A stretch of DNA of 64,000 bases from Haematococcus lacustris (GCA_030144725.1 JASKMD010000019.1:4806985-4870984); one strand, 5' to 3'; numbered from the stretch's first letter, positions 49,699 through 61,300 are shown. The notes: generated from the sequence alone by a model not told the origin. Made by a program: numbers and translations.

Positions 49699-50491
49699 AT
49701 GTCGGCCAGCGCCAGCGCCAGCCTCAGTGGCGGTGCTCTCATTCCAGTCCTAGACAAGGACAACTATGCAATCTGGGTTATCAGGATGCGGGGAATGCTG
49801 GAAGAGGCTGGGGTTTACTATGTGGTAGAGAATGGCCTCGCCACTGCACCTCCAGCCCTTGCCAACGATGCTACCCCAGCGCAACATGCCGCCCATGCCT
49901 CTCAGCGCGCCAGAGTCGCAGCTGACAACATTGCCAATCTCAAAGCTCGCAACATTATCCTGCGTTATGTCAGCAGTCAGCATGCCCGGGCAGTCTCCAC
50001 AGCTGCAACAGCGCAAGAAGCCTGGGAACACCTAGCAGCCGAATTTGTGCAAGTCTCTATCGCACGACAGTCGCAGCTGCAGATGCAACTGTCGCAGCTA
50101 CGCATGCAAGCAGATGAAATTGTGGCAGGCTTCTTTGCCAGAGTCATGCTGCTGCGTGATGAGCTCACCTCAGCTGGCTGTCCTCCCTCTGATCACTCTC
50201 TCATGCTGGCAGTCCTCAATGCCATGCCTCCTGAGTTCAAGATTGCCATCCAGCTGCTCAGGTACCAGCTGACTGTTGGGAACGCCGACCTTGATGTGGT
50301 GAAGAAGGTACTCCTACAGTCTGAAGCTGACTACCTACAGGAGCAGTCCACTCAATCAACTCAGCCTGCTTCCACCCTCTGGAGCTCATCCTTCACCTAC
50401 TCCAGGGGTAGGGGTCAGACGCCTGGGAGCAGGGGCAGGGGCAGCTCCCCTGCAAGAGGGATCCTCAGGGGGGGCTACACAGCTGGTCGCG
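49699..50491 (+). CDS. gag: Copia gag
   Basis: Copia-type capsid (UBN2/Retrotran_gag): DKDNYAIWVIRMRGMLEEAG, AWEHLAAEFVQVSIARQSQL, DEIVAGFFARVMLLRDELTS and PPEFKIAIQLLRYQLTVGNA. Start taken at the Met at 49699 (MSASASASLSGG); an earlier in-frame Met is at 49654. After an Arg-Gly-rich linker the frame fails at an eight-G run (50491-50498): the zinc knuckle and protease follow in the next frame. This may be an indel in a homopolymer, a sequencing error or a slippery site. Confidence 0.85.
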
Positions 50492-51433
50492 GGGGGGGTC
50501 ATTCCTACTGCTTCCAGGCCAGTCTCCTCTCAGCAGCAGGGCAGATCTTCTCGGCCTGTCTGCCAGTACTGCAACTACCCTGGCCACGTCCTGTCTGAGT
50601 GCCGCAGATATGCACGCGACCATGGGAGCTTCGCCAGACCAGCTAGCCCCAGCCTGGCTCAGGCTCAGCTGAGCCCCAACAGGCCTCGAGGCAACAGCCC
50701 CAGCAGGGGCAGGGGGGATGGTGCAGGCGGCAGGAGCGCAGACTCAGCAGGCAGCAGCATGCAGCAACAGCCAGATGCTGAGCAGGCAAATGTCCTGTAC
50801 ATGGTCAGAACTAACCAATTCCCTAAGCTGTCACGCACTGAGCCAGTTGCCACTCCTCTGCCAGGGCATCTGGTCCCTGACAACATGACTGATGAGGAGT
50901 TCCTGGACTTCTATGCCAGACTGCCACGCTGGGTCATTGACTCAGGTGCTAACAGGCACATCATGCCTTGGCGCTCCTGTCTCTCCGACTACCATACCTT
51001 CGAACCCCCAATTCAGCTGCAGCTGGGTGGCACAGGGACCTCCATCGATGTCCTGGGTGAGGGCACCACCTATCTCACCAATTCTGAGGGTGAGCAGTGG
51101 GCAGTCTCGGGTGTGCTCCATGCGCCTGCAGCTGCCTACTGCTATCTCTCTGTCTCTGAGCTCACTCGTGCTGGTGTGACACTCCGCTTCCACGGTGATC
51201 ACTGTGACCTGATTGGCCGGGGCAGCCCACCTGAGTGGCAGATGACGATCAGGAAGGCCCCTCCTGGGGTCTACCTCTGGCACATCAGGGCTGTGGCACA
51301 GGGCCGCCATGTCATGGGCCACGGCAGTCAGGAGGATGATTCTCACCTGTACGATCCTGACAACATCTACAACCCTGCTCCTCATGCGCTCCACATGCAG
51401 CCCAACGAGCTTGATCCTCAGGGCAGCCCGTGA
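50492..51433 (+). pseudogene. Copia zinc knuckle, protease and pre-integrase region
   Basis: The frame from the G run reads VIPTASRPVSSQQQGRSSRP, then the zinc knuckle CQYCNYPGHVLSEC (CX2CX4HX4C), and protease WVIDSGANRHIM with the catalytic DSGA. The pre-integrase motif (GVYLWHIRAV) follows. Instead of the zinc finger and DDE core it goes to DPNNIY-like low-homology sequence and stops at 51433 (DPQGSP). About 300-350 integrase residues are missing compared with family length. Confidence 0.85.
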
Positions 51434-53901
51434 CGCCCTGGGAGGCCTTCTACCATCGCAAGCCTAACCTCTCTGCCCTGCGTGTCTTTGGAGCCACTGC
51501 GTGGGTGTATGTCACACAGCCCAATCGCAACAAGCTGCAGCCTAAAGCTGTCAAGGGGATCTTCGTGGGCTACGCTGTGGGCACCAAGGCTTACAAGCTG
51601 TGGGTGAATGGCAGGCTGGTTATCAGCAAGGACGTGCAGATTGATGAGACAGCTGTTCTTGACCACCATCGCAGCATGCAGCTGCCTGTGCAATCACCTG
51701 TGACAAATGTGCCTGTCTCAGCACCAGCAGCTGCAGCACCTGCGGCTCCAACTCCTCCCTCTCAGCTGCCTTTACCTGCAGCTCCTCCATCTCCCCCACC
51801 ACCACCCTTGCCTCTGACTCCTCAATCCCCACAGCCGCCTGCCTCCCCGCAGCAGCAGCAGCTACAGCCTGAGCAGCAGTCGCCTCAGCCGTTGGGCCAA
51901 AGCAGTCCCTCCCCCAGCAGACACAGCGCAAGAGCTGCTGGGGGGGAGGCAAGCAACAGCACCAGCTCTTCCGCTGCCATAGGCAGTGGGAGTGAGGCAG
52001 CAAGCAGCAGCAATGGGGGGAGCGACAACAGGGCACCTGGAGTGTCACCAAGGGGATGGCCCAGGTACAGTGGAAGCCCCAACAGAGGCTCAGTGGGAGT
52101 CAATCACTTCCCTGGGATTGGCAGATTCAAATTCCCTGGTCTACGACCAATGCCCCTAGCAGCTGCAGGACCAGTTGTCTCACCTCCTGCACATGCCAAT
52201 CCAGCTCCTGCCTTGGTAGCACCTGAGGCCTCTTTACCTGCTGCCTCGAGAATGCCTGATGCACCCCGTCGCAATCCAGCCCGGTCAAGGCAGCTGTCAG
52301 AAAGGTTCAGACAGCCTGAGCTGGGTTCCATGACTGTCAGTGACACGCCATCCAGTGACACACCCACTGTACTTGAGGCCCTGTCAGGACCACAGGCAGA
52401 CTACTGGCGTGAAGCTATGCACACTGAGCTTGCTTCTTTGCATGCTAATGGCACATGGACTCTGATTGAAAGGCCACCTGGTGCACGAGTGTTGCCCACT
52501 AAGTGGGTGCTGAAGATTAAGCGTGATGCCACAGGAGCCATTGAGAAGTTCAAGGCCCGACTGGTGGCAAAGGGCTTTATGCAAGTGTCAGGTGTGGATG
52601 TGGGTGATGTGTATGCACCTGTGAGCAAGCATACCACCCTGCGAGCTCTGCTGGCACTGGCAGCTGCACGGGACATGGAGGTACATCAGATTGATGTTGA
52701 GGCTGCCTTTCTGAATGGCACGCTGCAGCCTGACGAAGTCATTCACATTCAGCAGCCAGAGGGGTTTGAAGAGGGCAGCCGTAACACTGTGTGCAGGCTG
52801 CAAAAGGCTCTGTATGGGCTAAGGCAGGCACCTCGTGCATGGTATGCTAAGCTGAAGCAGGAACTTGAGGGCATGGGGTTTTGTGCCTCTGAGTCTGATC
52901 CTGCTCTGTTCATGCTGCCACGGCCATCTGGCACTGTTTATCTCCTTGTGTATGTAGACGATTGCTTGCTGTGCACAGAAAAGGGCGACTTTGACAGTCT
53001 GGACTTTGTCAAGCAGCGCCTATCCTCTGTTTTTGGCATCAAGGACCTGGGTCAGACCAGGTGGTTCTTGGGCATGCAGATCAGCAGGAACAGGGCACAG
53101 GGCACACTGCAGCTTGACCAGCAGCAGTACATCAAAGAGCTACTCAGCACCTACAGCATGACTGAGGCACACAGCAAGACAGTACCAATGGCACCAGGCA
53201 CCAAGCTAGTTAAGGAGGGTGATGCCTTGGACACTGTGCACCACAGCTACAGTGCCCTGGTAGGTAGTCTGCTCTATCTGTCATGCTGCACAAGGCCTGA
53301 TATTGCCTACGCAGTGGGAGCACTAGCACGGCATATGGCAGCACCAACACAGCAGCACTGGACAGCAGCCAAGGCAGTGCTCAGCTATCTCAAGGGCACA
53401 GCCAGCCAGGGGTTGGTTTTTGGGGGCAATGACAGCCTGCAAGGGTACTGTGATGCTGACTATGCAGGAGACAAAGACACTGCACGTAGCACCACTGGGT
53501 ATGTATTCACTCTGCATGGTGCAGCCATCTCCTGGTCAAGCAGGCTGCAGCCCACCGTAGCCATGTCCACTGCAGAGGCAGAATACATGGCCGCATCAGG
53601 AGCTGTTAAGGAAGCAGTGTGGCTGAGGAAGCTCATGCAGGACCTAGGTTTGCCTGGCACATGTGTTAACATCATGTGTGACAACCAGGCTGCCTTGCAA
53701 CTGCTGAACAACCCTATGGCCTCAGCACGATCCAAGCACATCAGCGTTCATCACCACTTTGCCAGGGAGCGAGCAGCCCGAGGGGAGGTAATGTTCACCT
53801 ATTGCAGCACATCAGAGATGGTGGCAGATGTCATGACCAAGCCTCTGGCAGCAGTAAAGCTCGGGTATGCCAAAGAGGGCTGCGGGATCAGCAGCATGTA
53901 G
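51430..53901 (+). CDS. pol: Copia integrase C-terminus, RT and RNase H
   Basis: Begins just past the deletion with the end of integrase (TPWEAFYHRKPNLSALRVFG, GIFVGYAVGTKAYKLWV), then a long Pro/Gln/Ser-rich linker (residues about 95-270). RT (RVT_2) follows: YWREAMHTELASLHANGTW, LPTKWVLKIKRDATG, ARLVAKGFMQVSGVD, VHQIDVEAAFLNGTL, KALYGLRQAPRAWY and LLVYVDDCLLC with the YVDD box. RNase H: YCDADYAGDKDTARSTTGYV, VAMSTAEAEYMAASGAVKEA, DNQAALQLLNNP and KHISVHHHFARE, ending VADVMTKPLAAVK. Open throughout, 823 codons. RT and RNase H look functional; integrase is not. Confidence 0.93.
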   Translation: MTPWEAFYHRKPNLSALRVFGATAWVYVTQPNRNKLQPKAVKGIFVGYAVGTKAYKLWVNGRLVISKDVQIDETAVLDHHRSMQLPVQSPVTNVPVSAPAAAAPAAPTPPSQLPLPAAPPSPPPPPLPLTPQSPQPPASPQQQQLQPEQQSPQPLGQSSPSPSRHSARAAGGEASNSTSSSAAIGSGSEAASSSNGGSDNRAPGVSPRGWPRYSGSPNRGSVGVNHFPGIGRFKFPGLRPMPLAAAGPVVSPPAHANPAPALVAPEASLPAASRMPDAPRRNPARSRQLSERFRQPELGSMTVSDTPSSDTPTVLEALSGPQADYWREAMHTELASLHANGTWTLIERPPGARVLPTKWVLKIKRDATGAIEKFKARLVAKGFMQVSGVDVGDVYAPVSKHTTLRALLALAAARDMEVHQIDVEAAFLNGTLQPDEVIHIQQPEGFEEGSRNTVCRLQKALYGLRQAPRAWYAKLKQELEGMGFCASESDPALFMLPRPSGTVYLLVYVDDCLLCTEKGDFDSLDFVKQRLSSVFGIKDLGQTRWFLGMQISRNRAQGTLQLDQQQYIKELLSTYSMTEAHSKTVPMAPGTKLVKEGDALDTVHHSYSALVGSLLYLSCCTRPDIAYAVGALARHMAAPTQQHWTAAKAVLSYLKGTASQGLVFGGNDSLQGYCDADYAGDKDTARSTTGYVFTLHGAAISWSSRLQPTVAMSTAEAEYMAASGAVKEAVWLRKLMQDLGLPGTCVNIMCDNQAALQLLNNPMASARSKHISVHHHFARERAARGEVMFTYCSTSEMVADVMTKPLAAVKLGYAKEGCGISSM

Positions 53902-54058
53902 ACAGACACAGGCATTAATGCCTGAAACAGTCTGTCTGTATCTAGCCTGCTATAAGCACGGACTGGTTTGTGGTGTTGAGCAAGCACAGGCCTGTATGCC
54001 TAAAACAGCTAAAAGCTGAAGTTGTTTGCGTTTCAGTAGCTGTACACCTGAGTGGGAG

Positions 54059-54307
54059 TGTTGTGAATCATGCCCCGGTGCAGATCCTATCTTGCACCGG
54101 TGATAGGTCCAGCTGTCCAGCTTCTGAGTGACTCCGAGTGACAGTTGGTATTTAGCGTGGTGACAGGCTTGTAGTAGGCACCCTCGTCTGGTGTCTCGTC
54201 TGTCCCACGCTCTTCTACAGGTATGAGAGCTTGCCTCTGTGCCATGATCTGGGCTCTCGCTGTAATAACCCTCGTCTGGTGTCTCGTCTGTCCCACGCTC
54301 TTCTACA
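54059..54307 (+). repeat. Copia 3' LTR, 249 bp
   Basis: No difference from the 5' LTR seen by eye; it ends CTCTTCTACA directly before the GTAAG duplication. Confidence 0.95.
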
Positions 54308-54870
54308 GTAAGTCGGGGGATGTGGGGGGCAAGGCTCTAGCCGTCGTGTTCTCCGCCGCTAGCAGGGCCCTCCGAGCCGGTAGGAGCACCCTTGTCCCTC
54401 AGCCGGAGCTGCTATCAGCTCTCCTCCCCTCCCCCTCAGCCTCACCCGCTTCTACCCAAGACGAGGCCTCTCGGTCCGACTGCGGAGGGGCACAGTCGCT
54501 GGACGGCAGGGCTATCACAGCTAGTCAGCCCCAGGCTGCCGCCACACCTCACCAGCGCACCTCAGCAGGGGGTGGCACTGCTGGCACAGAGGGGGCGAGG
54601 TTGGTGCCTGTAGCGCAGCAGCAACAGCAACAGCAGGAGCAGCAGCGGCAACAGCACCGGCAACAGCAGCAGCAGCAGCAGCAGCACCAGCAGCAGCAAC
54701 ACCAGCAGCAGCAGCGGGCTGGGGCTGGGGCTGGGGCTGGGGCTGGGGCTGGGGCTGGGGCTGGGGCTGGGGCTGGGGCTGGGGCTGGGGCTGGGGCTGG
54801 GGCTGGGGCTGGGGCTGGGGCTGGGGCTGGGGCGGGGGCGGGGGCGGGGGCTGGGGTGGGGGTTGGGGCT
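54308..54870 (+). pseudogene. LINE-M ORF1 fragment after copia (polyQ, Ala-Gly repeat)
   Basis: Continues the ORF1 fragment of 48743-49351: [33 protein letters not shown], polyQ with interruptions (54615-54715; Q/H/E) and about 20 GGGGCT units (54717-54850). At about 54871 it joins reversed Gypsy-4 block sequence (CAGAAGGATGCTTCAG). Confidence 0.75.
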
Positions 54871-55232
54871 ACAGAAGGATGCCACAGAAGGATGCTTCAG
54901 AATGCTGCCAGCAGGTCTAACATGCTGCAGGGGTAAGGGCATGGATCTGACAACCTGCAGGGAGGGCCGGGCAGTGTCCACCTTACCAGTGTACGGCTGG
55001 CAGGTGGAATGCAGACCAGGGTAGGAGGGTGCAGGGGCAGGGAGGAGGAAGTAAGGTGCGCGGTGGGGACGAGCGCACCGGGGAGGACAAGGAGAGGAGG
55101 TGGAAAAGCAGAGGGGCTGGGAGGGGGTGGTTAGAGGGGGTGGGAGGGGGTGGGAGGGGGTGGTGGGAGGGGGTGGGAGGGGGTGGGAGGGGGTGGTGGA
55201 AGGGGGTGGTGGGAGGGTCCGGAAGGCGACGT
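54871..55232 (-). other. Reverse copy of the sequence following Gypsy-4 gag
   Basis: Matches 10207-10560 in reverse, including the CCCCTCCCAC-rich tract (55110-55215) and the start of the Pro-rich open stretch. No further function recognised. Confidence 0.7.
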
Positions 55233-56106
55233 CTAGCGGCGGTCCCCCTTCCGTGGGCCGCTGCTGACGTTTGGGCGGGGAGGGCTGATGGGGCAGTCCT
55301 TCATGGTGTGCCCCGCCTTGCGGCAGTAGAAGCACGCCTTGCTGTCCCGCAGAGCCGCACGCTGAGCATCGGAGAGACGAGTGCCACGGTTGCGGCTTGG
55401 GCTGGTGTGGAGCATGGCGTCCAGTTCCATGGGCACCGCGGCAGTCTCAGGGCGGGGAGGGCGGGGAGTGGAGGGAGGGCGATAGGGGGAGCGGGAGGCT
55501 GAGGTGGAATAGGAGATGGATCCGCGATGGTGGAGGCTTCGGAGAAGGAGGTTGGCTCGCGCAGCTCCAGCTCACGCCGCACTGAGGGCTTGAGGCCCCG
55601 GATGAACCGGTCGAGCTGTTCTGCGGGCGAGAGGTCCGTGACCTCCAGGCAGAGCGCTGTGAACTCGCCAAGGTACCGCCGCACGGAGCTCGTTTGGGTG
55701 AGAGCTGCCAAGCGGTCCCTTGCATGGCGCAGCCGGTTGACAGGCGCGAACTGCCGCTCAAAAGCAGCGACAAAGCACGTCCAGGAGGTGAAAGAGCTGA
55801 CGCTGCTGCGGTACCACAGGAGAGCATGGCCGGAGAGGAGGGTGGCGACGTAGACGATCCGTTGGGCGTCCGTCAGCTCGGAGATTGTGAAAAAGAGATC
55901 CACTGCGAATAGCCAAGCCGCCACGTCCGTGGTACGGCTTCCAGAGAAAGTGGCGGGTGGATTGGCACGGGGCATACGCTGCTGTGGGGCGCCGCCGGAG
56001 TGGTTTGCTGCAGGGACAGTTGCGCGAGCTGCTGTTCCAGCCGCTGGATTGTGGCCTGCTGCTCCGAAAATACGCGTTGCATCTGAGCGATCTCTTCCGC
56101 GTTCAT
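55233..56106 (-). pseudogene. gag: Gypsy-4 gag, frameshifted, reversed (complete copy)
   Basis: Full gag on the minus strand, ATG at 56106, zinc knuckle CFYCRKAGHTMKDC near 55330, with the same two frame breaks as the tandem units. It carries the CAA and ISF variants shared with the 32.3 and 44.3 kb copies. Confidence 0.87.
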
Positions 56107-56209
56107 GGCGGCGCGGGATTAGCGGTGAGAATGCGGAGTGGGAGAGAGGAACGGTGGAGTGGGAGAGACGAGGGAAGAGCACTGCGGTTCCCGAGAGAGA
56201 AGGCACCAA

Positions 56210-56645
56210 TGTAACGGAGATGAGACCAGGGAGCCTGTGAGGGCGGGAGAACGAGACAGGACCCGGGGTCAGATAGAGTTCTGAGCCAAGGTTACAACAT
56301 AGCAGAGATGACCAACAGAGCACGGCTTACCTGTGAGGGCGGGAGAGCGAGACAGGACCCGGGGTCAGATAGAGTTCTGAGCCAAGGTGCCTGTCTCTGC
56401 CCTCACAGAGCCTTAAGTACTCAAAACCATTCACATAGTACTAGTCATCCACGTGTAAAGGGAAAAGGTGTACGTAAACTGTGAACTTCTGTGCTCGGTG
56501 CATCCGCCTAGGTTCGGAGCACCTTGCACAGAGAACAACAGAAGCATCCACTGTAAGAAAAGAACAAGTACTCAGTTCGCTAAAGATCAGACATGCAAGT
56601 CAGTTTAAAAGATGCAAGCCGCCCATGCTGCGCATGTCCACTACA
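56210..56645 (-). repeat. Gypsy-4 LTR, complete, 436 bp, reversed
   Basis: Same limits and length as 44457-44892; uninterrupted by Helitron or Gypsy-2. Confidence 0.8.
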
Positions 56646-56989
56646 CGGGGGCTTAGGTGGTCTTGATTGGAGTGAGGGGGGGGGGGGGGGGGTTCTACGT
56701 TTCAGGTCGTCTGGCTGGGCTTAGGCTCGTGTGAGTGTGGGTAGTTCTGTGGGGATGCGTAGGGCCAGGGTGGAGGGCGTTCGTGTGAGGAGTGTTTTGA
56801 CGTTGTCTTGGGACGGGGTCAACCTTTGCTTGGGGTGTGTGGTCCGCTGTGTTTGGGTGGGGGGCTTGAGGTTACGTGCCGAGACGTTCGTTGTTTGGGG
56901 TTCGGGGTCATGTGTAGGGGAACCTTGTTTGTTGTAGTCTTCTCTTATCTTCTTTTCTTAAGTCACTCTATCTTTCTCTCTATCTTGTA
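56646..56989. other. Flank with poly-G run (third copy)
   Basis: 17-nt G run at 56676-56692; otherwise as 44893-45237. Nothing recognised. Confidence 0.6.
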
Positions 56990-57555
56990 ATGCTCTTCCG
57001 TGCATTTGTCATCTCCACCCTCACCACGGCCGTCAAGCGTGACTGGCATCGGGTGCGCCTGGTGGCCAGGGCAGTGGAAGACCGGCTGCAGCTGCCCTTG
57101 GCCCTGCTGGTGTCCCCCTCCCAGTCCGCTGTCATCCTGGGCAGGGACATTAGCGACAGCGTGCAGTTCCACCTAGGCCTGCTGGAGTACCTGCAGCAGC
57201 GGGGCAGCCCAGCCTGATTGTTGTTGCTGGACCTAGCGGGTGCCTATAACAACGTGTCCTGGGGCTTGCTCCAGGAAGCAATGGAGGCCATGGGGTTCTG
57301 CCGGGAGGGGCATGTGCGCTGGGCTCAGCTGCTGCACCGGGGTGCCACGAGCCAGGTGCTGGTCAGCGGCCACCTCACAGACAGCTTCCCCCTTGCGTCA
57401 GGGATGCTGCAGGGCAGCGGGGCCTCCCCGCTATACTGGTGCATCGTGCTCCAGCCCACAGCCTGCTGGCAGACCCGTCCCACGGTCTCAGCACGTGGAT
57501 CATTACCGACCCCACCGCCACCCCCTTTCGAGGCGTTAGCCCGCGGCTGCAAGCT
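56990..57555 (+). pseudogene. LINE-M ORF2 mosaic fragment (copy 3, uninterrupted)
   Basis: Same fusion as the other two copies, with the TGA before LLLLDLAG and AYNNVSW. It is the empty site for CACTC-2 (CCCCGCTATACTGG at 57427) and shows the full order: C-terminal piece, RT core, then HSLLADPSHGLSTWIITDP and the GOGAT joint. Confidence 0.87.
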
Positions 57556-57798
57556 CGAAGGGCAGCTTGGGGCGCTCGCTCATGGCTGCCAGCGCGGCGT
57601 CATTGCCCATGCTGCCCAGCGGCTCAGCTCCGCTGCGGGCCATGGGCAGCAGCAGCAGCTCCAGCGCCTCACGGGTGAACCTGCAGCCAGCCAGCCAGGC
57701 AGGCAGGGGGCAGGGGGCAGGGGGGTGGCTGGTAGGCAAAGGGCTGGTAGCTGGCAGGCAGGTAGGCATGCGGGCAGGCAGGCAGCCTTGCACCTTCC
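57556..57798 (-). pseudogene. Captured NADH-glutamate synthase fragment (copy 3), cut by Gypsy-3
   Basis: Exon 2 at 57556-57680 (minus strand), then the first part of the intron to 57798, where the Gypsy-3 LTR begins inside the minisatellite (CACCTTCC). Exon 1 is not in the window. Confidence 0.82.
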
Positions 57799-58034
57799 TG
57801 TAGCGTTCAGAAAGAACGCGCCTTAAATCTTTTCAGTGTGTGAACGCCATGCAACGCTAACCGCAGTTACAGGTGTCAGACTGCTGCAGCGCAACCAGGC
57901 TAAGACATAGAACGGCCTCCGGGGATCGAACCCGAATGGTGGGCAGCAGTACAGCCCACCACTTAACCTGCCTGTATCACACTTCAGCAGTGACACTAGC
58001 GCCGATCCGCTTAGTGCAGAATCGGAACGCTACA
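57799..58034 (-). repeat. Gypsy-3 3' LTR, 236 bp
   Basis: TGTAGCG...CGCTACA perfect 7-bp ends. On the minus strand: a 7-bp-stem hairpin (57938-57960), two bases, then a T-arm (57919-57935, 5-bp stem with one G-T, loop TTCGATC). TGTAA (minus) at 57867-57871. Confidence 0.93.
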
Positions 58035-58049
58035 TTCCTCCCCCTCCTA
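58035..58049 (-). promoter_or_regulatory. Gypsy-3 polypurine tract
   Basis: Minus strand AGGAGGGGGAGGAA directly before the LTR, similar to the GAGGGGGAGGAA of Gypsy-2. 58050-58317 is untranslated with no recognised content. Confidence 0.8.
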
Positions 58050-58317
58050 TGGGATGGCCGTTCCGCCCATAGGCCATCATGGCATGGACTCGCAGTACAT
58101 GACCGCTGGTTTGGAACTCCTGCCCATCCGGACGCAGGTCGCTCACTGGAGGTTATGGTCCCCATGGACCCTTCAGCCCAGACTCACAGAGCCAGTGGAC
58201 GCTGGGAACAAGACAAGCCAGGCTCACATGAGCAACTGGACCTATAGCACACCAAGGCACATAGCATGCAGCAAAGCAACCAGCATGACCACATGGAGCC
58301 CATGTCCCACATTGAAT

Positions 58318-61300
58318 TCACAGCAAGCCATTCTGAGCCTTATACAAGTTCACGCAGTCAGGGGCATTTGCTAGATTGCTGGCTGGCTCCCAGGTGTTGT
58401 CAGAGTCATCATAACCCTTCCACTTGACGAGGTACTCCTTTGCTTTACCTGCACGCACATGCCGGTGATTTACAATGCGCTCTACTTCATATTGTGGGGA
58501 ATCATCTAACCAGCCCAGCTCAGTGGGGGGTAGACGACCAAAGTTGCCCTCATAGGGTCTTAGTAATGACACATGGAAGACAGGATGGATTCTGGACATG
58601 GCTGGTGGCAGGGTCAGCTTTACAGCGTCTCTACCCACATGAGCCTCAATCCTGAAAGGCCCCACATACCGTGGCAGCAGCTTTCTGGCTTTGCCCACCA
58701 TGTTACGCAGGTTCATGGTACTAAGCAGCACACGGTCGCCCACTTGGAACATACTGTCCGCGGATTTCCTGTGTGGATTAGCATCATTTGACTGCCGACT
58801 TTGTGCCAGTTTCATACATCTCCTGGCTTCTTGAACGCCCTTTTCCCAGCCATCAGAGAAGAACTGGGCCATGGGAGGTGGCAACCGAGGTAACTCATGG
58901 GTCACCGGTGTCACTGGGGACTGTCCATAGTTAATCAGGAAAGGTGTAGACTTAATACTTTCTTGCCATGAGTTATTAATTGCAAACTCGGCAAACGAGA
59001 GATGTTTAGGCCAGTCTCGTTGAGTGGGAGAGATATAATGCCTGAGCATCTCCTCCAACACTTTGTTGTACCGCTCAACCTGCCCATTTGACTGGGGGTG
59101 ATAGCTGGAGGTGAGAGAATGTTTCATGCCCATTAGCTTGCATACAGCTTGCCAGAACTTACTCACGAATAGGGAGCCCCGATCACTCACAACTTCAGAT
59201 GGTAGCCCATGATGGACAAATACCGAATCAATGAAGAGTTGTGCAAACTCAGGAGCATCCATGCTTTCCTTGCATGGCACTAGGTGCACCATCTTGGAGA
59301 GCCTGTCAACGAATACACAGATGGAATCATATCCATGTGATCCGGACGGTAGTTTGGTTATGAAGTCCATGTGCATGACTTCCCAGCGGTATCCAGGTAT
59401 AGACAGAGGATGAAGGAACCCCCATGGCTTAGCTGTAACCGACTTGTTTCTCTGGCATGCATCACATGTTGTTACATAGTGACGCACATCAGTGCGTAAG
59501 TGTTTCCACCAGAACACACGCATGACACGCTCCAACGTCTTAGTGATCCCAACGTGGCCAGCATACTTAGCATCGTGCATCTCATGCAGGATATGCTCTC
59601 GTAGCTGTTTGTCACGGGGCACAATGACTGTACGTCTCTTTTGATGTCTCCATAAGCCATGTTCATCCAGGTAAAAGTTCTTTGTCTTCCTTCGCTTGGT
59701 GAAGTTGGAATCAGCAGCATAAGCTCTGACCAACCACTCATGCAGGTTTGACAGAGGACCTGGTGGTTTGGGTGCACTGGGTTCTCCATCTGCTGGTATA
59801 TCAGCAGCCCAAGTGACACGCTTAGTGGGTGGCCTGGCGGCAGCACCAGCACCATGGCTTGGTGGTGGTTGTGTGGGTGGCGCAGCGGCAGCACCAGCAC
59901 TGTTTTTCTGCGCCTCAGCACAAGTTTCCTCCCCCTCCTGAGAACGACGCTGGCTTCTAGTCGTCACTAGAATACTACGCACATCATCTGCACCAGAGCC
60001 CTTACACGTCTGCAATGGGGCTGCTGGAATGCGTGACAATGGGTCAGCAGGATTAGATATACCAGGTAGATATTCAATGGTATATGAGAAGCGGGCCAGG
60101 AATTCCATCCATCTAGTCTGCCTGCGTGAGAGTATAGTTTGAGTAGGCAGAGAGATGAGCGGCTTGTGATCTGTGTACAGTGTGAATGGTACCCCTTCCA
60201 GGTAGCATCGCCACTGTTGGCAAGCAGATACCAATGCCTGCAGTTCCTGTTCGCCCGTGGTGTAATTAATCTCAGCAGGAATTAATTTCCTGGAGTAATA
60301 CGCCAATGGGTAGCCATCCTGCATCAGGACTGCACCGATGCCCTCAAGGGACGCATCGCAGTGCACCTGAAACGGCTTGTTGTGATCAGGAAGCTTGAGC
60401 ATAGGCACATTAGAAATGGCCTGCTTCAAAGCATTGAACGCATCCAGCTCAGCCTGAGGCCATGCCTTCCAAGGGAAGGACTCCTTGTTGGGGCCAGTCA
60501 GGTTTGTGAGGGGTGCAGCAATAGTGCTAAAATTATGTACAAATTTACGTACATAGTTAGCAGCGCCCAGGAAAGACTGCAGAGTTTTGAGGCTAGTAGG
60601 TACTGGCCATTCAGAGATTGCAGTAACTTTACACGGGTCAACAGAGATGCCTTGAGCACTAATAATGTGGCCCAGGAACTTTAACGTTCTCTGCATAAAT
60701 TCACATTTAGATAGCTTAGCATAAAATTTATTTTTACGCAATAAGTCAAACACACGCCTAAGGTGGACTAGGTGCTCCTCACTGTCCTTGGACATCACTA
60801 GGATGTCATCAAGGTACACGAGTGCACAGTCATTGATCACCTCAGCAAATGCTTCATTCATTACACGTTGGAACGTGGCAGGAGCATTTGTCAGGCCAAA
60901 GCACAGTACCTTGAATTGGTAGTGTCCCATGGGAGTCCTGAACGCGGTCTTAGGGACATCCTCAGCCGGGATGCGGATCTGGTGGTAACCAGCCTGCAGA
61001 TCGAGGGAGGAGAACACAGTTTTTCCTGCTAGCTGATCAAACAGATCATCAATGCGTGGCAAAGGATACTGGTCCCTAATGGTAATTTTATTTAGCTGGC
61101 GGTAGTCAATACACATGCGCAGCTCACCTGATTTCTTCTGGACAAACAGCACAGGTGCAGCATAGGGTGATGAGCTGGGCTCTATCAAGCCTTTAGCTAG
61201 CAAGTCAGTGATCTGTTTACGCAGTTCATCTTGCTCAGGTTTGGACATCCTATAGCTGGGCCTAGCTGGAGGCTTGCCATCAGGCTGCAAGGGGATGGAG

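Larger units (their letters stand above)
49352..54307 (+). mobile_element. Ty1/copia retrotransposon, complete ends, integrase core deleted
   Basis: 4956 bp. LTRs 49352-49600 and 54059-54307 look identical over 249 bp. Target duplication GTAAG (49347-49351, 54308-54312); empty site GGAGGTAAGTCGGG is at 27022-27036. Order: LTR, primer site, gag, protease, integrase remnant, RT, RNase H, as in copia. 53902-54049 is untranslated; GAGTGGGAG (54050-54058) is the polypurine tract. Confidence 0.95.
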
